Shown: positions 1 to 7,748 of the stretch, one piece after another | How the letters are laid out: each line of letters opens with the position of its first letter | Position numbering within the stretch: the stretch's first letter is position 1 | NCBI GenBank assembly: GCA_034678545.1 | Contig: JAXDBS010000096.1 | Coordinates: 1-44,614, forward strand | Length of the DNA stretch: 44,614 bases | From: UBA5614 sp034678545 | GTDB taxonomy: Bacteria > Cloacimonadota > Cloacimonadia > Cloacimonadales > Cloacimonadaceae | Reading direction: 5' to 3' | Program-made: the position numbers and the translations under genes | The notes under the pieces: model-generated | Seen by the model: the letters and a program-made list of their open reading frames with translations, nothing else | Told to the model about the DNA's origin: nothing | Databases searched by the model: none

Positions 1-1
1 G

Positions 2-415
2 CTGAGGGCGCCAGACACCGGTCACCGCGTCTTGGCCACGCTGCATCGGGGAAGCTGCACCAATTCACTCGACCGCATCATCGACATGTTCCCCAAGGAA
101 CAGCAGCAGCAGATCCGGTCCATGCTGTCCGAATCGCTGGAGGCGGTGGTATCCCAAACCTTGCTGCCCACCAAGGATGGCAAGAGCAGGGTCCCCGCAG
201 TGGAGATCATGATCGCCAATGCCGCTGTCCGCAACCTGATCAGGGAAGAAAAGACGTATCAAATCCCGTCTGTGATACAGGCGGGCAGCAAGGAAGGCAT
301 GCAGACGAGGGACCAGTCTCTCTACAATCTGGTCATGAACAATTTGGTGGAAAGAACGATCGCAGAGGAACTGGCGGACAATCCCAAGATGTTTGCCACG
401 GGGGCCGGATTCTAA
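2..415 (+). CDS. pilT: Type IV pilus retraction ATPase PilT, C-terminal part
   Basis: Only the last 137 codons are present; the gene enters from the left edge. PilT is the cytoplasmic hexameric ATPase that drives pilus retraction. The visible part begins at the ETGH-like segment (DTGHRVLATLH) with the His-box, then RIIDMFP, VVSQTLLP and, near the C-terminus, AVRNLIREEKTYQIP. The xIRNLIRE motif is the PilT signature needed for retraction, and it separates this protein from PilB/GspE, which end in a zinc-binding region. Walker A and B lie outside the window. The residues after TLH (RGSCTN) differ from the usual TNSA/TSSA. It is the first of a run of pilus genes on this strand, 101 bases before the next gene, so it is probably part of the same locus. 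Confidence 0.93.
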   Translation: MRAPDTGHRVLATLHRGSCTNSLDRIIDMFPKEQQQQIRSMLSESLEAVVSQTLLPTKDGKSRVPAVEIMIANAAVRNLIREEKTYQIPSVIQAGSKEGMQTRDQSLYNLVMNNLVERTIAEELADNPKMFATGAGF

Positions 416-516
416 AGGCAGCGGATCTTGGAACCGGTTAAGAAAAGTGTCTGGGCTTACAGAATACATCTCTTTCCCGTCGCAGGACGGGAACCGGTTC
501 GGAGGGGAGGATATGC

Positions 517-936
517 ATGATAGCCAGACTCAGGAATGAACAAGGATTTACCCTACTGGAGATCCTGGCCACCGCCATCATCGTGGCAGTGTCCCTGATC
601 AGTCTGTACATGGGAATTCTGTATGCGGACAAGCAGCTGCAGCGCAATTATCATGACCGGGTGGCCACTCTGCACGCATCTGGCGAAATCGAATGGCAGA
701 TGTACTACAGGAAAAACTATAAGGAATTTGAGGAGTTTTCGAACAAAGTGGTCTTGATCGACAGACTCGCTGAAAACAGGCTGCTGAACGGGACCATGAG
801 CATGAAAGTCACAGAGTCCCAGGAAAACCCTTTTGGTTCGGGCATACCCTATAAGGTGCTGGAGATCAGAGTCTCTTGGCTGGAGCCCGGTGACAGGGAA
901 ACCCGCACGGTAGTTGTGCGTGAAGACTTCTATTAA
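517..936 (+). CDS. Type IV pilin-like protein (pseudopilin, GspI/PilV-like)
   Basis: A 139-aa protein with a class III signal: a short basic leader (MIARLRNEQG), then FTLLEILATAII. This gives a prepilin peptidase site after Gly10 and Glu at mature position 5. The following hydrophobic helix (about residues 11-34) anchors the precursor and packs into the fibre core. The rest is a small soluble domain of about 100 residues without a recognisable family. Size and N-terminus suit a minor pilin of the GspI/PilV type rather than the major pilin, but that assignment is inference. A strong purine-rich site (GGAGGGGAGG) precedes the ATG. It is followed within 31 bases by another prepilin-like gene. 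Confidence 0.85.
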   Translation: MIARLRNEQGFTLLEILATAIIVAVSLISLYMGILYADKQLQRNYHDRVATLHASGEIEWQMYYRKNYKEFEEFSNKVVLIDRLAENRLLNGTMSMKVTESQENPFGSGIPYKVLEIRVSWLEPGDRETRTVVVREDFY

Positions 937-967
937 GCGGGGTAAAGGGTCTGAAGGTGTAACAGCG

Positions 968-1561
968 ATGCAAAGACTCAAATCACAAGCGGGATTCACG
1001 ATCACAGAGCTGATCGCGGTGATCTCGTTATCGGGCATAATGATGGCCGCAGCAGCCATGGGATTTGGCACTTTCTTTACCAAGTTTGAGGAAATGAACA
1101 GGAAAACCGAGCTGCAGCGGGGAGCTTTCAACTGTCTTCAAAAGATCAAAAACGGCATCCAGATCGGGAGCGGGACCAATCTGAAGTTCCAGGGAATAGC
1201 GACCTCGGATTCAATCGCGTTCGTAGGCACAAACGCAGGCGCTTCTTCTAAGATCATCCTATACCCCCCGGCCTCGGATTATACTCATCAGAACGATTTC
1301 ATCAGCATCTATCACGACGGCAAATTCGTCCGCGCCACCTACCTGGACGGCACTCTGCAGCCGCCGGCGCCGTTGTATCTGTATCCCGGCAATACCCGCG
1401 GGAATGAAACTGAAGTGACCAGGCTGCGGTTTTCCAAGGCCAATACTGCAGAGCCCATTACCAAAGTTGTGTGGGTGGAGTTGGAAGCCAGGGTGAAGTT
1501 GAAAGAAAACCGGTATATGACGGTATCATATACCACCCGCATGGCATTATCCATGAAATGA
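968..1561 (+). CDS. Type IV pilin-like protein (minor pilin, PilW/GspJ-like)
   Basis: A 197-aa prepilin-like protein. The start at ATG 968 gives the short leader MQRLKSQAG followed by FTITELIAVISL, so the peptidase site is after Gly9 and Glu5 is present. An upstream in-frame ATG at 914 would overlap the preceding gene by 23 bases and add 18 residues ahead of the leader, which is less likely. After the N-terminal helix the protein has a roughly 150-residue soluble domain with no motif I recognise. Length and position after a GspI/PilV-like gene suggest a PilW/GspJ-type minor pilin. That is inference from order, not from domain sequence. Confidence 0.83.
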   Translation: MQRLKSQAGFTITELIAVISLSGIMMAAAAMGFGTFFTKFEEMNRKTELQRGAFNCLQKIKNGIQIGSGTNLKFQGIATSDSIAFVGTNAGASSKIILYPPASDYTHQNDFISIYHDGKFVRATYLDGTLQPPAPLYLYPGNTRGNETEVTRLRFSKANTAEPITKVVWVELEARVKLKENRYMTVSYTTRMALSMK

Positions 1562-1593
1562 TTAATCGGAGTCAAAAGAAGAGGAAGGCAAAT

Positions 1594-3459
1594 ATGCGCA
1601 AGATACTTCGCAATCAGCGCGGCAGTATAGCCATAGCTCTCGCTTTGGCAGTCGTAGGCATAATGTCCGGCATCACGATGTCCATGCTGGCCCTGAGCGA
1701 CACCGTGGCCGCCAGGCACGATTTTGACGCGGTACAGGAACTGCATTTTCTCAGATCGGAGATGGGCCGGGCCCAGATCATGGCCCAATCCATGGACTAT
1801 TCAGGAGACGGATTTACGCTTCCCAACAGGTTTGCCACCGTTGTCAGCTCCCACTCCAAGAACATGTACAGGATGCAGACCAAATTGGTCAAAGAGAACA
1901 TTGCCACCGGCGGCGGGCTGTATTTCACCCAGGGCTACAACATCAAATCCCTGATCAAGGCGAACAGGGGCGCAGGTTCTACCACCCTATTCGGCAATAA
2001 GCTGTCAACAGTCGTCAAATACGGCGAAAAGGGCATTCGCCGCAACAGCTTTGCCGGCTATCATTATTTTACTGACACGGATCAATCCACTAACGCCACC
2101 AACGTTTATTTCTGGGGGCCGGACGTAGTCCACGGCAAGGTTCACAGCAACACCGACATCTGGATAAAACAGCTGGGCGGCGGCAACAATAATGGCTGGC
2201 CGACCTTTTACGGTCCTGTTTATACGGCCGGACAGATCCAATCCTTCAGCGGCACTCCACCCTATGCCCAAGTGTTCAGGGAAGGTTACTGGGAGCATGT
2301 AAGCGAACTTGAATTCAATCCCACGGCCACCCTGATCAGGTCTCACGGAACGCCGATCGGCTCAACCGCCTATGATCCCACGCGGATAACCTATGTAATC
2401 GTGGACGGGGGATCCTATCACACCTGGGTGGGCCAGGTCATCAACGCCGGGCCTGATACGGCAGACGTCTGGACCCAGTATCCTCCCAGGGCCGGCCAGT
2501 ACCTGTTCCGGAACCGCTGGACAAAGTATGATACCATCTGGACGGCGGGAGCCACGGGCAGTTCGATCGGTCATTCCAACATAGTCTATTCCAAGGTCTG
2601 GCTCAAGGGAAGGTTCCAGGGAGCCCAGACCTGGTGCGCAGTTGACACGCTATACCTGAATGACCACTGTTATCTGGCCGGAACGCAGCGCGGTCAATGC
2701 CCGGACGGCACTGTGCAGGGATCCTCGCTCAACCGGAGCGACTATTTGGGCATTGTGTCCGAGAAATCCATATTGGTCCAGTATGGTTACCGGGATCCGC
2801 AGGATTCAACCAGATATCATCCCAACTGTGACGGAGATGCTGACGGGATCTGGATTTATGCCGCCATGTGCGCCTTGGGGGATGGCGGAGGGAATCCCCA
2901 TCGGGATGGAGTATTCACATTCGAGTATCAGCACCCGCATCCCTCAGTGCCGGACTGGAGGCTGCCCAACAATCCCTCCTATGTCTGGGACAAGATTGAC
3001 CTGCACCGGCGGAAATATCCTCCTACGGCGGCAGCGCCCTGGCCGGGAAACATTGACCTGCCCTGGTACAATCCCCTCTGGCCGGAGCGTTATCCCTACA
3101 TGGAGCGCGGCACCATCCACCTTTGGGGATCAGTGGCCCAGCGCAGGCGCGGTTTTGTGCACAGAAACACCTATGACAGCGAATACCCCAACCCCAACAG
3201 CCTTTGGATCGTTCCTCTGGACCTATGCGGTGCCACCAGCGGCGCCACAGTGGTTGATCCCATCCTGGGCATAACCATGCAGGGAGTTAACGGTCCCAAC
3301 TCCACCGGCAGCGGAGTCGGGTATGATAAAGACTACAACTTTGACAACCGCTTTTCGTTCGTGACTCCTCCGGATTTCCCGGAAGTTCACGTGCGGGGGG
3401 GTCTGACACCATTTGAATCGGAGGCATGGTCGCTGAGAAAACCACCCAATACATTCTAA
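1594..3459 (+). CDS. Large pilin-like anchored protein, possible PilX/GspK-type pilus component
   Basis: A 621-aa protein of unknown function. The ATG at 1594 has a good ribosome site (GAGGAAGG) and gives a basic leader MRKILRNQRG followed by a hydrophobic helix (SIAIALALAVVGIMSGITM). This resembles the N-terminus of PilX proteins, but there is no Glu at position 5. GspK/PilX-type proteins are also allowed to lack it. An upstream in-frame start at 1471 would overlap the previous gene by 91 bases. The exported part of more than 560 residues is rich in Gly, Asn, Trp, Tyr and Pro, with several Cys; no catalytic motif was recognised. Its place after two minor pilins and before pilM suggests a tip or adhesive subunit (inference). 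Confidence 0.8.
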   Translation: MRKILRNQRGSIAIALALAVVGIMSGITMSMLALSDTVAARHDFDAVQELHFLRSEMGRAQIMAQSMDYSGDGFTLPNRFATVVSSHSKNMYRMQTKLVKENIATGGGLYFTQGYNIKSLIKANRGAGSTTLFGNKLSTVVKYGEKGIRRNSFAGYHYFTDTDQSTNATNVYFWGPDVVHGKVHSNTDIWIKQLGGGNNNGWPTFYGPVYTAGQIQSFSGTPPYAQVFREGYWEHVSELEFNPTATLIRSHGTPIGSTAYDPTRITYVIVDGGSYHTWVGQVINAGPDTADVWTQYPPRAGQYLFRNRWTKYDTIWTAGATGSSIGHSNIVYSKVWLKGRFQGAQTWCAVDTLYLNDHCYLAGTQRGQCPDGTVQGSSLNRSDYLGIVSEKSILVQYGYRDPQDSTRYHPNCDGDADGIWIYAAMCALGDGGGNPHRDGVFTFEYQHPHPSVPDWRLPNNPSYVWDKIDLHRRKYPPTAAAPWPGNIDLPWYNPLWPERYPYMERGTIHLWGSVAQRRRGFVHRNTYDSEYPNPNSLWIVPLDLCGATSGATVVDPILGITMQGVNGPNSTGSGVGYDKDYNFDNRFSFVTPPDFPEVHVRGGLTPFESEAWSLRKPPNTF

Positions 3460-3481
3460 AACGTCAAGATAAAGAGGAACT

Positions 3482-4549
3482 ATGAAGAAGAAACCGGTTA
3501 AGTTCAGGGAGTCTGTGGGGATTGATGTCGGATCCCACAGCGTCAAGATCGTACACCTGAAGCGCCTGCACGAGGGGTTCAAACTCCTCAATTACGAAAT
3601 CAGGCCGACTGTGCCCCAGGGTGTTGAGTATATCCCATCCGATCTGAGGCCGGAACGCTTTGCTCCGATCATCGTGGAAATGCTGAAAACGCTGCATATC
3701 AGTCCCAAATCGATCAAGCACCTGGTGTCCGCTATCGGCGGGGACAACACCAGCATCAAACAGATCAAGACCATATTTCTGCCTGATGATGAACTGGAAT
3801 CCGCGCTGTTCTTCGAAGCCAAAAAGCACATTCCCATCAGCGGCAGCGATATGGTGCTTGATTTCCAGGTGTTGAGCGTGGAAGAGAAGACCAATAATAT
3901 GAACATATTGCTGGCTGCATCCACCAAGGAGCTGCTGAATGAACACTCGAACATCCTGGTCACAGCAGGATTGTCGCCAAACATAGTGGACCTGGACAGC
4001 CTGGCCGTAGCCAACAGCTTCGCCCTCAACACGTTTGCGGAAGATGGGGTCTACGTCCTGCTCAACCTGGGCGCCCACCGGACAAACATGATCATCTGGG
4101 GGCCGAATGCCAAGTTGTTCGCGCGGGACATTCCCTATGGCGGGTATCATGTGACAAGGGATATCATGCGCAAGAGACAGCTCGAATTCGATGAAGCGGA
4201 TAACTACAAGATGGAATGGGGCCTCCTGGACGATCCCGGCAAAGCCGCCGCTTCCACTATCAGCGTGCTTGACATCTCGGAAAAGTCAACGGAAGACCTG
4301 ATAGCGGAAGAGATCAGGCGCTCCCTCCGGTTTTACGTCAAGGAAGCCGGTAACAGTGATTTCAGAAGGATCTACCTGATGGGAGGCACCGCCAAACTTA
4401 AAGGGCTGCCGGAATTTGTCCAGGACAAGGTCAACATACCCACTGAAATCTATATGCCGTTCATCAACATCGAGATGCCGGAAAAATTCCAGGACAGGAA
4501 AGACCCGCAACTTGCCCTGGCAGTCGGTTTGGCGATGAGAATGGAATAG
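3482..4549 (+). CDS. pilM: Type IV pilus inner-membrane assembly protein PilM
   Basis: A 355-aa actin-like cytoplasmic protein that binds the N-terminus of PilN and links the inner-membrane alignment complex to the motor ATPases. The N-terminal nucleotide motif SVGIDVGSHSVKIVHL (about residues 10-26) and the C-terminal glycine motif YLMGGTAKLKGLPEF (about 298-312) are typical of the FtsA/PilM fold. Length matches the family (about 350). It begins 22 bases after the preceding gene behind AGAGGAAC, and is followed 12 bases later by pilN, giving the conserved pilMNOPQ order. I see no missing key residues. Confidence 0.93.
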   Translation: MKKKPVKFRESVGIDVGSHSVKIVHLKRLHEGFKLLNYEIRPTVPQGVEYIPSDLRPERFAPIIVEMLKTLHISPKSIKHLVSAIGGDNTSIKQIKTIFLPDDELESALFFEAKKHIPISGSDMVLDFQVLSVEEKTNNMNILLAASTKELLNEHSNILVTAGLSPNIVDLDSLAVANSFALNTFAEDGVYVLLNLGAHRTNMIIWGPNAKLFARDIPYGGYHVTRDIMRKRQLEFDEADNYKMEWGLLDDPGKAAASTISVLDISEKSTEDLIAEEIRRSLRFYVKEAGNSDFRRIYLMGGTAKLKGLPEFVQDKVNIPTEIYMPFINIEMPEKFQDRKDPQLALAVGLAMRME

Positions 4550-4561
4550 GGGGGTGAGATC

Positions 4562-5164
4562 ATGATTACGCAGCAATTCTTCTTTAAGATCAACCTGAAC
4601 AGATTCGGTGAGATGAAACTCCAGCAGGAGAAGGAAAACAAAACCTTCCTCCGCTCCGTACTGTTTTTTGCCGCGGGCACCCTGCTTTGCTTTGGAGCGG
4701 CCCTGTATTTCAATTCCCTGCTGGCAAAGAAAGCCGAGAACCGGGAAAAGTTCCTCCAAGACGCCGAGAACAAACTGGCGACCTACCAGAAAAGCACTGA
4801 CAATCTTACCAGCACCGATCTGGATCTGCTGGCCAAGACCTTCAACGACCGCATCTTCTGGGCCAGGAAGCTGGTGTCGCTGGCCCGTGAAATCGACGGG
4901 AAAATGGCGATCACCCAGTTCACTTTTAAAAACGGGGTCCTCAGCCTTTACGGCGTGACCTCGATCGACAAGAACCAAAGGGAATTCGATCTCATAGACC
5001 AGTTCATAGCCAAACTGAAAGCCAATGAAGAGATCAACCGGGATTTCCCCGAGATCAGATATGCCAAGGCCAACCGGGACAAGGTCAAGGACACGGACAT
5101 ACTGAGGTTCCAGATAGACTGCTTCGGCAAAGAGGCCAAAACTGAAGAAGGCGGTGCCCAATGA
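4562..5164 (+). CDS. pilN: Type IV pilus alignment protein PilN
   Basis: A 200-aa bitopic membrane protein. The N-terminus has the motif INLNRF (residues 10-15), equivalent to the INLLPWR/INLNP segment that docks into PilM. It is followed by one transmembrane helix (about residues 30-50), a coiled-coil-prone stretch rich in Lys and Glu, and a periplasmic ferredoxin-like domain. A GGGGTGAG site precedes the ATG. The stop codon overlaps the start of pilO (ATGA), which indicates translational coupling. Overall sequence similarity within PilN is low, so the call rests on the motif, topology and gene order. Confidence 0.88.
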   Translation: MITQQFFFKINLNRFGEMKLQQEKENKTFLRSVLFFAAGTLLCFGAALYFNSLLAKKAENREKFLQDAENKLATYQKSTDNLTSTDLDLLAKTFNDRIFWARKLVSLAREIDGKMAITQFTFKNGVLSLYGVTSIDKNQREFDLIDQFIAKLKANEEINRDFPEIRYAKANRDKVKDTDILRFQIDCFGKEAKTEEGGAQ

Positions 5165-5730
5165 AACAGAAATACCTGATCTTCTCCCTTGGCATGATCC
5201 TGATCGCCGTCATCTTCTTCAGTATCACCGGATCCATGATCAATAAGAAAGTCAGCCGCATCAACAGGCTGGATGACAAGATCAAATCCGCCCTGGAAAA
5301 CCTGAATAGCGCCAAGGTGCTGGAACAGCAGCTCAGCCAGTTTTCCCTGATCATTGACAACAGCCTCACCAAGGAGAAGACTTTTTCTCCCGCGGAAGTC
5401 AATGCCTTTATCAAAAATCTGGCTGATCTGGCCGACCAGAACCGGATTGCGGTGCTGAATATCCTGCCCAAAGAAGTGCAGAGCGGCATGAATCTGGTCG
5501 AGCAGCAATACATATTGGAACTGAACAGCACCTATGTCGATCTGGGCCAGTTTTTGGCCAACCTGGAAGCCCTGGATTACATAGTCAAGATCAATACCCT
5601 GGACGTGGTGCCTGAAACGGAGACCACCAAATCCCCCGGCCAGAAAGCGGCTGAAGCCGCAGGGCCCCGGATTGCCCGTTACAAGGTGCAACTGGAACTT
5701 TCCGTATTCAAGGTACAGAGGGAGGCATAA
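5161..5730 (+). CDS. pilO: Type IV pilus alignment protein PilO
   Basis: A 189-aa bitopic protein with a transmembrane helix at residues 6-24, a charged coiled-coil region (about 27-85) and a periplasmic domain. The layout matches PilO, the partner of PilN in the periplasmic heterodimer that holds the inner-membrane platform in register with the secretin. The start overlaps the pilN stop by four bases (ATGA), and the stop is one base before the pilP ATG. The C-terminal 25 residues are Ala/Pro-rich (around TKSPGQKAAEAAGP), which probably forms a flexible segment before the last strand. Confidence 0.88.
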   Translation: MKQKYLIFSLGMILIAVIFFSITGSMINKKVSRINRLDDKIKSALENLNSAKVLEQQLSQFSLIIDNSLTKEKTFSPAEVNAFIKNLADLADQNRIAVLNILPKEVQSGMNLVEQQYILELNSTYVDLGQFLANLEALDYIVKINTLDVVPETETTKSPGQKAAEAAGPRIARYKVQLELSVFKVQREA

Positions 5731-5731
5731 G

Positions 5732-6271
5732 ATGGAAACCCGCTTCATAAAGGACTTGGCCATAGCCCTGATCTTCATCTGCCTGGCGGCCTTTGCCATC
5801 AAGGCTTATTCGATCCACAAAAAAGAGGGCAAGATAGCGGATCAGTCAAAATATACGGACATCTCCGTCAATGAAGAGCTGATCAGGAAGATCAACACCA
5901 TTGAAGCCTCCATCGTCGACCGCAAGTCGTTCCGTTTCAACGTTCCCACAGATCCCCTCCGGCAGGACCCGGTGATCAAGGACAGGCTGGACAGGCTGCA
6001 GGAATGGGAGAACATGGTCGCCAATCTGGTGCGCCTGTCAGGCACAGTGGTTGACGAGGACAAAGGCGCGGTTGCCATCATTGACCATCAGGGAACGGAG
6101 CGCATGTACCGGGTTGGCGATTACATCGCCGGCAGGCGCATAACGAAGATTGAAGAAGGCAGGGTCATTTATTCTATCGGCGGCAGTTATTACACGATGG
6201 TGGTGGAACCCAAGCCTCAAAGGCCGGCTGACCTGGAAACCGGACAGGATATAACGGAATACAATTATTAA
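5732..6271 (+). CDS. pilP: PilP/GspC-like periplasmic linker protein
   Basis: A 179-aa protein starting at ATG 5732 with GGGAGG upstream; a longer in-frame start at 5672 lies inside pilO and is unlikely. It has a single N-terminal transmembrane helix (about residues 8-26), a linker, and a C-terminal beta domain (about 95-155) containing the segments GTVVDEDKGAVAIID, YRVGDYIAGRRI and VIYSIGGSYYTMVV. That pattern is the homology region of PilP and GspC, which contacts the secretin N0 domain. Proteobacterial PilP is normally a lipoprotein. Here there is no lipobox and the anchor is a helix, as in GspC. Confidence 0.83.
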   Translation: METRFIKDLAIALIFICLAAFAIKAYSIHKKEGKIADQSKYTDISVNEELIRKINTIEASIVDRKSFRFNVPTDPLRQDPVIKDRLDRLQEWENMVANLVRLSGTVVDEDKGAVAIIDHQGTERMYRVGDYIAGRRITKIEEGRVIYSIGGSYYTMVVEPKPQRPADLETGQDITEYNY

Positions 6272-6287
6272 TAGAGCGGGAGATAAT

Positions 6288-7730
6288 ATGAGAAATCAGA
6301 AAGCATCAAATCGTCGGTGTACAGACGAGGCGTCTGTAATTACATTCCGGCTTTGCCTGACCGTCGTCCTGGGGCTGCTGCTGTCGGCCTCATTCCTGGC
6401 GGCGCAACAGACAGCGAATTCCATCAGTTTTACCAGGAAAGTATCCTACGATGCGGACGACGCGTCCTTATCGGCCGTTCTGTCGGCCCTGGCCAGGCTC
6501 AGCGGCGCGAACATCGTCCTGGCCGTGGATACGGGATCCGATCAGGAGAAAAAAGAGGAAAAAAGGATTTCCGTCCATATCAAGGATGTCCAGATCGAGC
6601 AGGCAGTGTCTTTGGTAGCCCGATCTGCAGGTCTGTCCTACCGGGTGGTGGGCGACAACACTTTCCTGGTGGGCGAAAAGGCCAAGATCATGGAAGAGAC
6701 CGGAGAGCGCACTTATGTAATCCAGCTGAACAACGTGGATGCCGCCAAGATCTCCAAATCCCTGGAAAACGCGCCCGGAGAGACGGTGCCCATCGATGGT
6801 CAAAACGCCCTGCTGGTAGTGGGCAACCCCGATACTTATGATCAGATCCTGACCATAGTGAAAGGCCTGGACGTACCCCAGAAGCAGATCGAGATCAGGG
6901 TCAGGCTGATCGAGATCATCGTCTCCGACGCCAAGAAATACGGCATTGACTGGTCCAAGCTGAACCATCTGACCACTATTCTGGCCGAGGATCCGGTCAA
7001 CGCGGAAGGAGCCGGCCTGCCCTACAATTTCACCGATCCGACAGGTTACCTGCCCTACGGCGATCCCACCGACCTTGAAAAAATGCCGGAACAACAGTAT
7101 TTCCAAAAGATCGACGGGTTTAAGAACATGGGGCATTTCAGCCGCCAGCTCACAGCCTTTGACATTACCATTGACTGGCTGCTGGAAAACAACGCGGCCA
7201 AGCTGCTGACCGACACCCGGGTTACAGCCATGAACGGAGAACAGGCCACCATCCAGATCGGGGACGAAGTTCCCTATGTCGCTAAGAATCTGGAAAACGA
7301 CTTCCAGGTCAATACCGCCAAGATCGGCATCTACCTGGATGTTACCCCCACCATCAACAAGGACGGACAGATAACGGCCAAGATCAGCCCGGAAGTGAGC
7401 TCGATCGTGGACTATGTGGCTGATTACATACCCCGCACCAAGGTGCGGAAAGTCACGTCAACCGTGACCGTCCCTGATGGGAGGAAGATCATCGTGGGCG
7501 GCCTGCTCAACTCCACTCTAACGGAAAAAACGTCCAAGCTTCCCCTGTTGGGAGATCTGCCCATAGTCGGGAAGCTGTTTCAGCATAAATATGAGACCCT
7601 GGAAAACACTGACCTGATCATGGAGATCACCCCGCGCCTGATCCCCGAAAATGAGATTTATCGGGAACCCGTTGTGGATGAGCGTCTCTCCAGGCATCTC
7701 ATAGAATATGAGGAAGAAGACCAAAATTAA
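6288..7730 (+). CDS. pilQ: Outer-membrane secretin PilQ
   Basis: A 480-aa secretin that forms the outer-membrane pore for the pilus. A signal peptide (hydrophobic core at residues 21-37, end near AAQQ) is followed by an STN/N0-like domain (about 45-130), an N1 KH-type domain (about 143-200, VIQLNNVDAAKI) and the secretin domain (about 200-460). The family signature is clear: VPDGRKIIVGGLL, then KLPLLGDLPIVGKLFQ and LIMEITPRLI. It is shorter than proteobacterial PilQ and has no AMIN domains. The leader is unusually long because codons 11-19 are encoded by a 19-base palindrome that also occurs in an intergenic repeat cluster of this window. The reading frame is kept. A GGGAG site precedes the ATG. 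Confidence 0.94.
   Translation: MRNQKASNRRCTDEASVITFRLCLTVVLGLLLSASFLAAQQTANSISFTRKVSYDADDASLSAVLSALARLSGANIVLAVDTGSDQEKKEEKRISVHIKDVQIEQAVSLVARSAGLSYRVVGDNTFLVGEKAKIMEETGERTYVIQLNNVDAAKISKSLENAPGETVPIDGQNALLVVGNPDTYDQILTIVKGLDVPQKQIEIRVRLIEIIVSDAKKYGIDWSKLNHLTTILAEDPVNAEGAGLPYNFTDPTGYLPYGDPTDLEKMPEQQYFQKIDGFKNMGHFSRQLTAFDITIDWLLENNAAKLLTDTRVTAMNGEQATIQIGDEVPYVAKNLENDFQVNTAKIGIYLDVTPTINKDGQITAKISPEVSSIVDYVADYIPRTKVRKVTSTVTVPDGRKIIVGGLLNSTLTEKTSKLPLLGDLPIVGKLFQHKYETLENTDLIMEITPRLIPENEIYREPVVDERLSRHLIEYEEEDQN
6320..6343 (+). repeat. Copy of a dispersed palindromic repeat inside pilQ
   Basis: The 19-base palindrome TACAGACGAGGCGTCTGTA (arms of eight bases, loop AGG) is followed by ATTAC. The same 19-mer lies inverted at 16581-16599 and a close variant is at 16821-16839; all three are followed by NTTAC in the same orientation. 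Here it encodes part of CTDEASVIT in the leader of PilQ. Confidence 0.8.
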
Positions 7731-7748
7731 GGTGAGGAGGGATATTTT

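Noticed and set aside
1471..1593. Upstream extension of the large pilin-like protein
   Set aside because: It overlaps the preceding gene by 91 bases and would bury the prepilin-like leader; the ribosome site sits before 1594.
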